A stretch of DNA of 64,000 nucleotides from Microvelia longipes (GCA_018340805.1 JACMZG010001914.1:8680924-8744923), one strand, 5' to 3'. Positions 1-12,098 are shown, numbered from the stretch's first letter. Numbers and translations: made by a program. The notes: generated by a model not told the origin, from the sequence alone.

Positions 1-90
1 CTCATGTGAAAATTTGGCCTTGAGTTGTAACACTTTCTTCTCTCTCCTGCGGTGTAAATAACTATGAGGTTTACACATACACACACACAC

Positions 91-245
<155 letters not shown>

Positions 246-254
246 GTGCGAGTA

Positions 255-378
255 GTGCTTGATAATTGAATAACTTGCTCAAGTTATGAAGCATAAGCCA
301 GAACCTTAAGCACATAAACACGCAGTCAAAAGGAAATTCGCCTGGCATACGAACAACCGTACCAGAATATTTTGAATT
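255..378 (-). repeat. F5 repeat fragment
   Basis: Shares the words of the F5 family (AAGCATAA, CCTTAAGCA, GGAAATTCGCC, ACCAGAAT) seen complete at 32845-33509. The bases between this and 425 show nothing else. Confidence 0.6.
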
Positions 379-424
379 TAATCTTGCGTTAATTTTGATT
401 TATTACTGAATAATATTCTAACTT

Positions 425-918
425 TAACATAAAGAGTTTGTTAAACCAGTAATACTTTGATGTAATCTATAGGATTACAACAAACTAATAAGGCGCTATG
501 TACTTTAATCCGACAACTGCTTTAAATAGACCAAGAGCCCAGGGGTGTTTTGTTAATAAAAAGTGTAATGGCTGGAACCGGTCTCAATTTTTCGTAAATA
601 CCTTCCTGAACAAGGATCTGCAATTCTGCAGACTTGTATCGGATGGGTGTCCCAGGCAGAACGCACTTTAGAGGTCAAAGGTTCTGCCTGGGACACCCAT
701 CCGATACGAGTCGGCAGAATTGCAGATCCTTGTTCAGGAAGGTATTTACGAAAAATTGAGACCGGTTCCAGCCATTACACTTTTTATTAACAAAACACCC
801 CTGGGCTCTTGGTCTATTTAAAGCAGTTGTCGGATTAAAGTACATAGCGCCTTATTAGTTTGTTGTAATCCTATAGAGTACATCAAAGTATTACTGGTTT
901 AACAAACTCTTTATGTTA
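425..918. repeat. Large near-perfect palindrome, arms about 240 bp
   Basis: Positions i and 1343-i pair from TAACATAAAG at 425 to CTTTATGTTA ending at 918, without indels and with few mismatches; the loop is about 663-680. The right flank (919-990) also matches, inverted, 26450-26585, so the palindrome is a rearranged copy of a larger interspersed repeat. Confidence 0.93.
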
Positions 919-1639
919 CAGGATGAAATTAAACCCTATTTTTTTACCATGCCGACTCTATTTTAAAAGAAGTGTGCAATCTGTAAAGGTAAATAAAGGT
1001 TATTTACACCATTTTTACAAACCCCGTAAAACTTAGGCTTGGTTAGCCCAGCGATTTTCGATACTTGGGTCGCCACCCATAATAGAATCGCGGAAAGATG
1101 ATTGGTAAAATTATATTGATAATATACATGATACATTGTAAATATACATACATATACTTACATTGTAAAGATTTAAATACTTAATGAATTATGGATATTG
1201 TTATTTTTAGCATTTAAAAGTTATTCAAGAACTCGAGAATATTAATTTATAAATACATTATAGATTTCAGTATACCATATAAAAATTATATTTTTCTTGT
1301 TTTTTTTTGTTCTATGCTATCACTATCACGTTGTATAACAATCAATAATAAGACTTCGTAACTGATAACACATAAGAGCTGATAACAGAGGTTAAAAGAT
1401 CAAGATCCAGAGAGCCCACTTATCTTTTTTATCTTTTAAATAAGACATTACTAATGACGCTTTAATTTAAAAATTATATTTTTTGAAAAAATATTAAACA
1501 ATATTTTCAATAAAGGTAGTTATACAATACAAGGTAGTGTTATACAATATAGCAACAAAACAAGAGGCTTACGGCTTTTCGAGCCGCTTCGCGGCCTCAG
1601 CGATTTGCGCGTCTCCCCCTAAGCGGCGTCAGCGTATCC
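919..1639. other. Intergenic stretch, no gene seen
   Basis: The first about 80 bp continue the repeat of the palindrome. The rest is AT-rich unique-looking DNA, apart from a GC-rich hairpin word (GAGCCGCTTCGCGGCCTC) at 1581-1598. Confidence 0.5.
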
Positions 1640-2560
1640 CTTAACGATCCATTTTTTGCTTAAGAAACCGATTTATGCTTTCAGGCCTGGGCAAACTACA
1701 GCCTGCGGGCCACATACGGCCCGCGGAGCATTTTTATGTGGCCCGCGGGCAAATTTAAAATGTTTATAAATAAGATAAAATAAATAAAAAATAAAATAAA
1801 TATTAGGTATATAAGCAAATAAATAAATATTTAATTCAAAATTATTATGAAAAGTTAGATATCAAGATAAAGAAATAATGGATTGTCACTTTAACTTTAA
1901 AATTTGGAGAAACAAAAACTAGTAAGATAAGAAACAGTTACATAAAGAGCGGCCGCCTTTCATATCAATTCACATTGTCGGATTAGGCGAATTCTATTTT
2001 CACATTGTCGGAGGCAAAAAGCTATTTTGCCTCCTGTGAATTGCCGAATAGGAGTTGATAAAATATAATCCCTTTGATCTTTTATTTCATAGGAATACTT
2101 GTTAAGATTATTTTTACACCTAGTTTTCTACCAGAATTTGTCATTAGTTATTTCAAGATCTGACGAAGATACTCCGTTTTGTTTTTTCCGTTTAGTGCTT
2201 AAGTTCCCCAATTCCTATTCTTTGAGAATAAATTTGACTTTAGTAATACACCAGCGTAACTGCAATTTGTTGCGGGTTTAGCATACTTTGAAATTTAAGA
2301 AATGCGGCCCACGACTGACTGTCAAGATTAAGCGGCCCTCTGCTTGAAAAGTTTGCCCAGGCCTGCTTTATAACTTAAGCAGTTACTCAATTATCAAGCA
2401 CTACTCGTAACTCATATTTTTCTGTATTTTTTAAAGGAAACGCGCTAACACCTTTAATGAATCTAAACATGAAACCCACTATACGCATTAAACTTGTGCA
2501 AATAATGGTGTGCAATGCCAATTTTAGAGGCATAGTTTTGTATAACTAACAGGATAATTT
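1640..2560 (-). repeat. F5 repeat split by a hAT-like insertion
   Basis: F5 sequence (GCTTAAGAAACCG, TTTATGCTTT) stops at 1681 and resumes exactly at 2366 (ATAACTTAAGCAGTTACTC), running to the GAGGCATAGTTTTG block near 2540. Confidence 0.65.
1682..2365. mobile_element. hAT-like non-autonomous element (CAGGCCTGGGCAAAC termini)
   Basis: 684 bp bounded by the perfect inverted 15-mer CAGGCCTGGGCAAAC and followed inside by the GCGGGCC..GGCCCGC block typical of hAT-Charlie-like ends. Flanks share only CTTT/GCTTT, so an 8-bp TSD is not shown. The short open frame at 2099-2281 is not recognised. Confidence 0.75.
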
Positions 2561-2569
2561 TCTGCATTG

Positions 2570-2990
2570 GGTTAGAGCGGTCACAACTTTGGATCGGTTT
2601 CATTTGATTCAGCACCCAAAAATACGTAGAAAACGACACCCTAGTCGATATTTAATTTTCATCGACTGCAATTTAGGTTTCCTGTAATTTATTATTCTTT
2701 TTTCGACTTTTTGGTCACTCAGAGTCGTTGTATCGACTTCGAAACGGTTTCATTCGATTAAAAGTTCCAAAATACTTAAATAAATATAGTTTTCGTAATG
2801 AAAAAAAAAATAAAGTTAAATTTTCCTGATTTTTTGAAAATTTGCTGTCACAATAAAACGGGTAGGGTTTTCAGTAGGTTGTCGTGTCCTCGTGACAACC
2901 TAACTTGTGATTCAAGAGCTTGCTTCGCTATAAGAGTATATATAAGAGTATATAATAAAAATAACCATACAATACTAGGACTTTAAAATC
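2570..2990. repeat. F6 interspersed repeat copy
   Basis: Shares GAAAACGACACCCTA, TTTTTGGTCACT and GTATCGACTTCG with copies at 25080-25500, 33540-34135 and 38240-38545. Confidence 0.65.
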
Positions 2991-3139
2991 GCCTTTACTA
3001 GCCAATTTTAAAGTATAGAATCAAAGTTTTACATAACAATCTAAGGCTCGCTCGCTCGCCCATTTATGTTTGTTTTTTTTGTTTGTATATGTGTATCAGC
3101 ACCTAATTTTATAGCATAGAGTAAAGACATTTTGAGTAT

Positions 3140-3560
3140 TAGCTATATTGTGTAATAGCCGCCATTTTGAAAAAGCGATGAATATATGTGTACTACCCAT
3201 CGATACCTACAATTTGATACCCCACATGATTTTTGAAGAAAATATTTTTTTTTTGGCGCGTGCGCGTATGTGCAATTTTGAAATTGCTAAAATTAACTTT
3301 TGAAACTTTTTTTCCGAAGAATTTCTATGGCCCGTAAAGGGCTTTTATTGGCTATTTTTCCCATATTTTTAGGGCTTCTCCTTATGCCTTAAAGGGGGGG
3401 GCAAGCATTTTTTGGTGGTTTTCGATATTTTTGGCGGGTGTAATAGCCGCCATTTTGAAAAAGCGATGCATATTTGTGTACTACCCATCAATACCTACAA
3501 TTCGATACCCCACATGATTTTTCAAAAAAATATTTTTTTGGCGAATGTGCGCATTCGCTC
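3140..3560 (+). repeat. Direct duplication with about 287-bp spacing
   Basis: A block of about 110 bp beginning GTGTAATAGCCGCCATTTTG at about 3150 recurs at about 3438 with few changes (GCGATG.ATAT, TACTACCCATC, ATACCCCACATG). Confidence 0.8.
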
Positions 3561-3734
3561 ATAAATCGACAGATGCGCGTGTGAGATAGTTGGCTATATT
3601 TTTCCTGTTGTTGGATAAAATAGTTACACATGTATACCAAATTTCAACTTCCTAGCTATTGTAGTTCCTGAAATGAGAAATCTTACAGACAGACGCTCGA
3701 CAGAAAGTATAAGGGTTTCGAAGATTATATTCGA

Positions 3735-4290
3735 AACCCTAAAAACCAGTCTATAACTTTAGTTATATTTTTATATTTTGAAAAAATATAAAATGCAGGA
3801 AAATGAAGTGACCGGATTGAGATTTGGCACGCATGTAGCAATGTATAAGACTAATATATTCGCCAAGTTTCAGTTCATTATCAGCATTAGTTCATTTATT
3901 TAATAAATTACTCGTGTACGTTTTTCGAAACGTAAAAAATCGGAAAATAAACCAATTGAGGGAAAATTTGTTAAAAAAAACTTAATTTAGTACAATATGT
4001 TTTATTTTAATACGATAAGTATATTTATGGATTTTGTTGGATCATAAAAGTTGCAGCATTGAGCGTAATCAGTGTATGAATGGGTGACTGCCGAGAATGA
4101 AATAAATATATTTACTACTTAAGGACGAGCAAATCGAGCCTGAAGACGAGTTGCGGTACAAATTTTACTACTTGTATATTCTGAGAACGAGAAAAGGGAG
4201 TCCGAAGTAGGGAGAGTGAATACGATGAGATGGGAAAAGTTTTGAGGTACCCCGTACCCGATTTTGTTACTTTTCAGTTCCATAAAAAGA
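3735..4290 (+). repeat. F7 interspersed repeat copy
   Basis: Contains the F7 word order: TGAAATTTGGCAC-like block, CATTATCAGCATTAGTTC, GGGTGACTGCCGAGAATGA, GGACGAGCAAA and GGTACCCCGTACCCGA. Other copies are at 13745-14115, 20995-21790 (inverted), 21850-23132 and 55310-56260 (inverted). The family's true ends and class are unknown. Confidence 0.65.
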
Positions 4291-4951
4291 TGAAAAAATT
4301 GTTATTAAATAAAATATTTAAAGTATATCTGAGTATGTGTAAATAGGTCCGACGTACGATACGTTGAGATATAGAAGGTCATTGCAATTCAAGTGGGATC
4401 CCTCTCATATACTGTACCAGTGTTAGTTGATTACTGCACATAAGTGAACACTTGTACATAAGTGTGTGTCATACAATGTAGTTTGGGTTTATGTCAGTTT
4501 CGAATTAGACTCGACCGTTGGCACTTGTAATTAATGCGTTGAGTTTCCCGGTACTTGTTCAAAACCCAGGTTTTATCCCACTTCTATTTATAAGTTAAGC
4601 TATGACTAGTAAACAAACCAAGTGAGTATAAATATAAGTAATTTACAATTACATAAATAATTCAAAAGCATGTAAAGAGTGGATGCCGTTAAACATGTGT
4701 TGCCGGGGGCAGACATGTAAAATCAACCTTCCCCCCCCCCCTTAGATGTCCTTCTTCAGTAAAAATCCCCTCACCTTTTTCGGACTCGGGCCCGACTATA
4801 GGGAGATTTATTTATTGTTATGATAGTTTTTGATAATCAATAATTTTCTTTTCATTGAGATCAATGAAAAAAATGTTTTATATTAGAATAAGTTCAGGAC
4901 ACAGAAGTAATACGGAAAAACACAAAAGAATCAATAAAAATCGGGAACGGG
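4291..4951. other. Intergenic stretch, nothing recognised
   Basis: AT-rich; a C-run at about 4731-4741. No coding or repeat signature found. Confidence 0.5.
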
Positions 4952-5254
4952 CATAGAGATATAATTACTGGAGAGGACATATTGGTTGAATTTTGAAACA
5001 TCGAAAAAGTAACCTGACCACCTTCGCTAAAAGTATAATCAAATAATCACCACAAAATTACAGTAACTTACATTGAAGAACGTTAAAAATACAAATCAAA
5101 ACACAAACAAGCGGAAAGCCAAAAACAATTGATTTGTTATAACCTTAACTCACTCGTGAAGGAGGTTTTAATGAGATTACACAGAGCCCCTGAGAGCCCC
5201 AAAACGATGTTTCAGGCTTCTCAATGTATACCCCCTCTAGTCTATATATCTATG
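4952..5254 (+). mobile_element. F4 MITE, complete copy
   Basis: 303 bp between CATAGAGATAT and ATATATCTATG. Terminal inverted repeats carry CATAGAGATAT.N.ACTAGAG. Flanking octamers GGAACGGG and GGTATGGG agree at six of eight positions, consistent with an old 8-bp TSD. Confidence 0.75.
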
Positions 5255-5985
5255 GGTATGGGGTACCTCGGAACTTTTCCTCATTGGATTTACTACGCTC
5301 ATACTCCCTACTTGAGATTCGCTTCCCTCGTCCTCAGAATACAAAAACCGGACTCGCTTTTCTCGTCCTTAGAAAGTAAATGCATCCGTCTCATTCCCAG
5401 TGGTCACCCTCCCGACACTCTATGGAGAGTGCCGTATTTCTACAGGATTTAGTTTACACTTAAGGATCCCATATTCAATATATATGCAACAAGAAACGAT
5501 AATGAAACCATACATAATACAAAACAACAACAATGTGGCCGCGAAGCGGCCACTGGGAGGCCCCCGGCCCGCGAAGCAGTCCGGTGGGCCGACGGTGCGG
5601 AGCGGACGAGGCGCGATTTTATTTTTTATGCAAATTTATTTTTTATGTAGTTTAACGAGCTGTATATATAAATAAATTTGTAACCGTCATTTTTTTAAAT
5701 TTTTTAAAGTAATCCTTACAGTAATCCGGTGACAGTTTTTTCAGTTTGTAATTCACATACTCAATATTTTTATTTACCCGTTGATATTTATAATTGTAGT
5801 TAAATAGTACAGTACAAAAAATGAAGTTTGTATTACTAAATAAATGAGAGATTTGTTTGATTGGTCCACCCAGATCAGTTCCATACACTGTCCCTCTCAC
5901 GGCATCATTTGTTATCACCTATTATCACCACGTAGTCATGAATGGTGTAGTCCTTTATAACGTTTTCAACATTTTCCATTATTTG
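5255..5985. other. F7 fragments and a GC-rich island
   Basis: 5265-5440 is inverted F7 sequence (GGGGTACCTCGGAAC, GCTTCCCTCGTCC). 5535-5620 is strongly GC-rich and contains the palindrome GTGGCCGCGAAGCGGCCAC. The rest shows nothing; open frames here have no recognisable product. Confidence 0.5.
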
Positions 5986-6551
5986 GAGTCACCCGTGGTG
6001 TAGTGGTTAAGGTACGCGGCCAATACACAGAATGAATGGACTTTAGTCATGGGTTCAATCCCAGCACGGGCCTCTAGGATTTTTATGAGTGGGATAAAAG
6101 TTCTGCGTACCACGTCCTTCAGAAGGGACGTAAAGCCGGTGGTCTCGAGCCTGTGCGTTGTCAGGTACTCCTTAAAGATCCCTTACCCTAAATGAAACTG
6201 GGTATAGGCAAAATTTAGGATCCTCATTGTAGATTCATTATAATACTATACTGTTTCTGCCTTGTAGTTTAAAGTGTGTGGAAGTTTGGTTTAACAGTGA
6301 GAGTACGTGCTGTTCCCAGTTTTCACTAGACTATAAGAGTCAGTGAAAATGTGTATGATTGCTTGAAAAAACATGAGAGCAACCATAGAAATTCACGGCT
6401 CTTCTGTCTAGATTAGATGAAATATCCCTACACTTGAAATTAAAATGAGTAGAACACTATCTTAGGGAGCTGGCAAAAAGAGCCCAACAACGTGGCCTAC
6501 TTGCCTGGTAGTTACTACCACTCTCCCCCCTACTACTATCATTATTATCAC
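5986..6551 (+). mobile_element. tRNA-derived SINE, copy 1
   Basis: Pol III A box TGGTGTAGTGG (5996-6006) and B box GGTTCAATCCC (6052-6062). Exact 13-bp TSD TTTCCATTATTTG at 5973-5985 and 6552-6564. The tail has the hairpin GGTAGTTACTACC and a TAC/ATT-rich end. Relative to copy 2 it carries about 190 extra bp (about 6235-6440). Confidence 0.92.
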
Positions 6552-6821
6552 TTTCCATTATTTGTCCATATAGAGCGTTTGGCTTAAAGATGTTATATAT
6601 TTGGTATTTAGATGTATCCAGACGTTTCGACATGACTTTACTCATTCCACGAAACATACTATCTCCCAGCAGTAATATTTTGCTTTTATCATATGGGAGT
6701 TTGTGAGTCAGTTTACTTGGTTTCTCATTACTCTGTAAATTACCTTGGATTTATCTATTATTTGGTTGCAGTAAGAGCTTTAATTTATTTACACTATCTG
6801 ACAGATGCTTATTAATTGCAT

Positions 6822-7248
<427 letters not shown>

Positions 7249-7384
7249 AATTGCATTTAGCACAGATGTTTCTTGTTCTATATGTTTTACCATTTGTTCT
7301 CGTTCAGTTATTATTAGTTTTGAACAATTTTATAATTGTTGTATTCCAACAAAACTTGGTGTACTGATATATTACGTACAGGTG

Positions 7385-7802
7385 TACATTTTTTTAAAAA
7401 TGTACACAAGTCATTCCATAAAAATTGAACTAATGATGATAATGAGATGAAACTTAGCAAATATGTTAGTCTTATACATGGCTATATGCGGGGAAAATAT
7501 CAACCTCATCGCAAAATTTTTCCGCGTTTTATAGTGTTTTTGAAATGTTTGCTGCGTCATTATTAAAGGTTAATTTCACAAAAAAATCCTGATAACACTA
7601 CACCTATAGACTTTTTTGTACAAAGTTTCAAATCTTTAGCTCAATATGTCGAACGTTCATAAAACATTTTAGTTCATAAACCCTATATTTTTATGGCGTG
7701 TTTATAAAACACGTCGGCAAGACAGGAGAGTAGGGAGGAATAGAGGGAATTGATTCCAATCATCTCTTAACTCTAATTCAATATATATATATATATATAT
7801 AT

Positions 7803-7848
<46 letters not shown>

Positions 7849-8150
7849 GTGTGTGTGTGTTTTGTGTAAAATTATGACTCAAAATCTGTTTTAGGCAAAA
7901 AGAAGTTGTGTTGGGTGGGTGACCGTTCATCAAATTAAAATAAAATACAACAATACGTATGGAAATAAGATTATAACAATGATTAAATAACGTTAACGTC
8001 TGGAGATAAATTCTTGTATGCTATTAATTCTAAATTTTAAAAATGCTATTTTTCCCCTCGCAATATTACCTCCCTAGGGATAATACATTTAATATAATTA
8101 ATTATTTAAATTTATTAAAAAATAAATTAAATTAATTAATTTAATTTAAC
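7385..8150. repeat. F7 fragment, (TA)n/(GT)n microsatellite and AT-rich spacer
   Basis: 7385-7690 shares F7 words (GTGTACATTTTTTTAAAAA, AACTAATG.TGATAATGAGATG). 7781-7860 is interrupted (TA)n then (GT)n. Nothing coding seen. Confidence 0.6.
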
Positions 8151-8152
8151 AA

Positions 8153-8250
8153 CCTCGGCTTTGCCTCGGGAGTTAAACATATAAATACCTCGGCTTTGCC
8201 TCGGGTGTTAAACACATGAATCCCTCGGCTATGCCTCGGGAGTTAAATGC
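8153..8250 (+). repeat. 35-bp tandem repeat, three copies
   Basis: CCTCGGCTTTGCCTCGGG followed by AGTTAAACA.ATAAAT, three times with small changes. Confidence 0.9.
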
Positions 8251-8389
8251 TTTGGTTTTATCGGCTTTCGACTAAGGAACCAAATAACTGCTAAGGGAAA
8301 CAATAACATTCTTTACTCCTTTGGTGCATATATGTGTCGTGGTGTTTTTTCTCTCATTGGAAGTTGAGTTGCAAGACCACATTCATAGG

Positions 8390-8470
8390 GTACAGACTAT
8401 ATTCTGAATACGAGCGAAGCGAGTTGTGAGAAAAAGTTCCGAGGTACTCCGTACCTACTTTTTATTATTA
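8390..8470 (-). repeat. F7 fragment with CGAGCGAAGCGAG
   Basis: CGAGCGAAGCGAG at 8411-8423, then AAAAGTTCCGAGGTACTCCG, the end block of F7. Confidence 0.6.
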
Positions 8471-9054
8471 TTTATTATCATTACAACTCGAAATTAGTAA
8501 ATATAATTAACATTTCTACAGTTAAATCAATTAAATGTTGATTATATTAGCTTTGATACTTATCTGGTTTCACCTCCTGCATTTATGAATACTTAACAAC
8601 AAATATTCAATAATTTTTACAAAAATATTTAAAAGTATTTTAACAATTAAATATTAAAATATGTATTTATTTAAGAACTTACCTAGAATTGCTACGTAAT
8701 AGATATGATTGCAGTAATGTATTCATCCCGCGTAATACTATGTCATTTTATATGAATATATAGATTAGTTGGGTTGAAAATATTAGTTTTTTAAATATTA
8801 TTATCCAAATAACGTCAGAGATTAGAAATATTAAAGATGGACTACATCTGCAAGAGGTTATTACACTAGTCTACCTATGCACACCCCGCGTAATAAAATA
8901 ATCTATTTCTTTTTGGAAATTGTAATGAACAATGTACCGAATGAACGTCATTAATATTTTGAAATTTTTGAAACTTGAAATGGCGCAAGATGTTAGAAAT
9001 GTATAAGGTGATTCAATTCGATGTAAACAAACCAAACGCATTCGGAGGTTATAA
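8471..9054. other. AT-rich spacer, nothing recognised
   Basis: No coding potential or repeat match seen. Confidence 0.5.
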
Positions 9055-9280
9055 CATAGATAAAGAATATTAACATAGATGGCTCACTCAACGATTGGCA
9101 ACTGTTTGTATTTAAAAAAATATTACAGCACAATCTAGTAGAGAATAGAGTTTTACTACTAGCGCTCTTCAAGACTCTAGTGATGAGGCCCCCAACTTAA
9201 ATCATAAACACAAACTTGTCAATTGAGTGTTCCTACTACACTCGGGAGTGAACCATCTATGTTAATATAGTTTATCTATG
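9055..9280 (-). mobile_element. F2 MITE, internally deleted copy
   Basis: Both F2 termini (CATAGATAAA.AATATTAAC) are present, but the left end joins directly to CGATTGGCAACTG, which in the full copy lies about 540 bp inside. The flanking octamers GGTTATAA and ACTAATTC do not match, so no TSD is confirmed. Confidence 0.8.
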
Positions 9281-9485
9281 ACTAATTCTAACCGTTTATT
9301 ATACTATAACCCTACTTGAGCAATAAGTCTACAACTCCAGGCTTTATTCTATCTCATCATTACTAAATTTGATGATCAACTTAAAGTAACTATCAACAAC
9401 GCATTGTAACGTTAAAATAAAAATGTCTCGGTAAAAAAAAGGCCAAAACAAACAAAAACGTTGGTAGACCTGGGTCACCCACCTT

Positions 9486-9567
9486 TTTTTCCATAGAGAT
9501 TTATTACAAGAGGGGCTCTACTGGTTGAATTTTGAAACATCGATAAAATAACTTGATCACCTTCGAC
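9486..9567 (+). repeat. F4 left-end fragment
   Basis: AGAGGGGCTCTACTGG, GAAACATCGATAAAA and CACCTTCGAC match the F4 left arm; it stops at the F1 start. Confidence 0.6.
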
Positions 9568-11125
9568 CAGGGGGGGGGGTTAACTTAAATGAGGAAAAGT
9601 TTGGATTCGATTATCGCAGGCTACTAAAAATTAGCGCTGCGGCGGACCGGTGCGGACAACTCATGGACTAACCCTAATAGCTTTCCAAAAATGACTGATT
9701 ATAGTTTTATATTTAAATTTATGAATACCATAGCAATTCTTGGTTATGACAGCTACATTTATTATTATCATAAAATTATTGTTTTCTGTATGTATTTTTC
9801 ACAAAAACGGTTCGCCCATAGATAAACAATATTAACATAGATGGTTCACTCAAAGATTTTTTTAAAAAAATAGTTGACGGGATGCAGGAGGCTCAAGTAG
9901 TACAGTATAGTGATGACAGCGTGAAACTGTCACATATTTTTATTTCTGAGATTTTTATTTATTTATTTTTATTCAACTAAACAACGAGCTGTTGAGGGTA
10001 ATCAAGTCTTTTCATCGCTAGAATGATGAGGAGTCAATGGATGAGTGATCCCAAGAAATCTCTATAAGAATTTCGTATAAATTGGTAAAAAGTGAAAAAA
10101 ATTAATTTCTCACTCTTACTTCACCCATTCTGTCGTCCCCCCTTGGATTTGAACCTCTAATGTCAGAGTTTCAATTTTTGTTTGTTTCCTTTACTTATCC
10201 GTTTGCGCCAACCCGAGATAATATATTCAGATAGCAAATTTAAATGTTAAGTCTAAAACACTGAAAATGAATTATTGTTATTTTTTAAGAAAACGATAGT
10301 GCCGATGAGGCCCCCAAGTTTTGGAAAACAAAAATACATCGCGAATACTACAGCATACCATAGATCTTTGTTTACTTTTATTTTATTTTACAAAACGATT
10401 GGCAACTGTTTGTATTTAAAAAAATATTACAGCACAATCTATTAGAGAATAGAGCAAATATATTTTTACTACTAGCGCTCTTCAAGACTCTAGTGATGAG
10501 GCCCCAACTTAAATCATAAACACAAACTTGTCAATTGAGAGTTCCAACTACACTCGGGAGTGAACCATCTATGTTAATATTGTTTATCTATGGGTTCGCC
10601 GTTGCATGTTCTTAATTTCAAAAATTCAGGAACTAATAGTAAATAGAAACCTTTTTAAAACTTCCAGAGAACGCTACTGATGGCAGATAAGTGTTAATTT
10701 CATTTAATTAATTTATTGATTTAGTCGATTTTATCAGTTAATTACATTTAATTACATGTGCGCGTCTCGCCGATGTAATTAATATACAGGCTGCATTAAA
10801 TGCCAAAATCTATCTTCTAGCTCGTGTAAACTTTAGCCACTATTTTAATTTTTACCTGATTGAATCAATTAAAGTAATAAATTACTTGAATGAAAAACTT
10901 AGAAATAATCAGAAGCGTTCTGTGTAAGATTAAAGCGGTAGAGTTATTTAGAAGTATAACTATACAAAGTATAAAAATTAAATTTCAAACTGACTGTGGG
11001 CAAAAAGCGTGAAATCAAGACACGCCCACTAAATTGAAAGGTAGGTCCCCCGCCGCGCTAGTGTCGACCGGAATCCAAATTTTCCCACCATTGAGTCGAC
11101 TGTCTTTAAGTATCTATAGTCTCTG
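9568..11125 (+). mobile_element. F1 hAT-like MITE interrupted by F2
   Basis: Starts CAGGGGG..GTTAACTTAAAT at 9568 and ends TAGTCTCTG at 11125, the same termini as the complete copies at 29326-30100 and 30929-31709. It is split at 9817-10592 by F2. No matching outer TSD is seen here. Confidence 0.88.
9817..10592 (+). mobile_element. F2 MITE inserted in F1
   Basis: 776 bp with CATAGATAAACAATATTAAC termini extending to about 35 bp of inverted repeat. Exact 8-bp TSD GGTTCGCC at 9809-9816 and 10593-10600; F1 reads through when the insert and one TSD copy are removed. The 8-bp TSD and CATA start suggest a P-like or hAT-like element; the class is not settled. Confidence 0.95.
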
Positions 11126-11426
11126 CCCTGAGCCAAGTAAGCTAACAAATGCATAGTGGCAATAATTTATACATAATCTTTTTAAAACTACATTCTCTAG
11201 GTTAACCACAAAACATCACTTATTTGATTTCAAACATGTCTAAATGAAAATTGCCGTGTTAAATCTAAATGAATGTATCCTAAGGAATAATTTCTGAAAA
11301 AATTATTTTACAAAAAAAATTTTTAAAAACGTAAATTTTTTTAAAAAATTGACTTTTTTAATTAGTAGTGCTCTAATTTGTTAGTATTACATTTTATTAA
11401 TAAAAACCCTTTAATTGAATCATCTT
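11126..11426. other. Spacer, nothing recognised
   Basis: AT-rich, no repeat or coding sign. Confidence 0.45.
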
Positions 11427-11740
11427 ATAAATTCTATCAGCCTTGCTCTATTGGCTGAATTTTGAAACATCGAAAAAAACCTGATCGCCTTCGACTATCA
11501 ATAATAAAATAAACAGAACAAAATTACAATGAATTATATAGTAGAACGCTGAAAATATAAATCAAAACACAAACAATATGTACAGGAAGCTGAAAAAATA
11601 GATTTCTTATAACCTTCACTTTCTCTTAGAAAAGCTTTCAATGGGTTACACAGAGACCCTCAGAACCCCAAAATGATGTTTTAAAACTCCTAAGATATTG
11701 AGATAGGGTATTCTCCCTCTAGTATACGTATATCTCTATG
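11427..11740 (+). mobile_element. F4 MITE, left end worn
   Basis: Internal F4 words (GAATTTTGAAACATCGAAAA, GCTTTCAATGGGTTACACAG) and the right end CTCTAGTATACG..ATCTCTATG. Confidence 0.7.
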
Positions 11741-12098
11741 TTCAGTAACTTTGATTACGCGCGCCGAGTATCTCCGCCAACTAACCGGGAACACCATGCG
11801 GAAAACGGCCCTTTGGTCAAATTGATCTAATTGGTCAGCACTCGCGAACCTACCCTTACTGATTAAATTGTAATTTTTACTTAATATTTTAATAGCTTTT
11901 ATATATTATTAAGATAATAACATATGAAATTAATTAAATACTAATTTATTCAATATCTGTAGCCACCAATAGGAAAACTTAAGTAAGGTAGACGTACTTT
12001 CGGATGATCTGGAGTCATCCCCTTTTAGGGGGCGTTAGCTCCTCTAGAGACCGTCGCGTTTACCCTTCGTTGACAAAAAAATCCGGAGCAAAATTGTA

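Noticed and set aside
1682..2365. 8-bp hAT TSD for this element
   Set aside because: Only CTTT (or GCTTT) is shared at the two ends; the octamers TATGCTTT and CTTTATAA do not match, so the TSD is not claimed.
5129..5452. 107-aa plus-strand frame
   Set aside because: It spans the right half of an F4 MITE and an inverted F7 fragment, so it is chance reading of repeats.
5996..6062. Possible tRNA gene
   Set aside because: A and B boxes are present, but there is no cloverleaf with an acceptor stem, and the unit has a long body, tail and TSD: a SINE.
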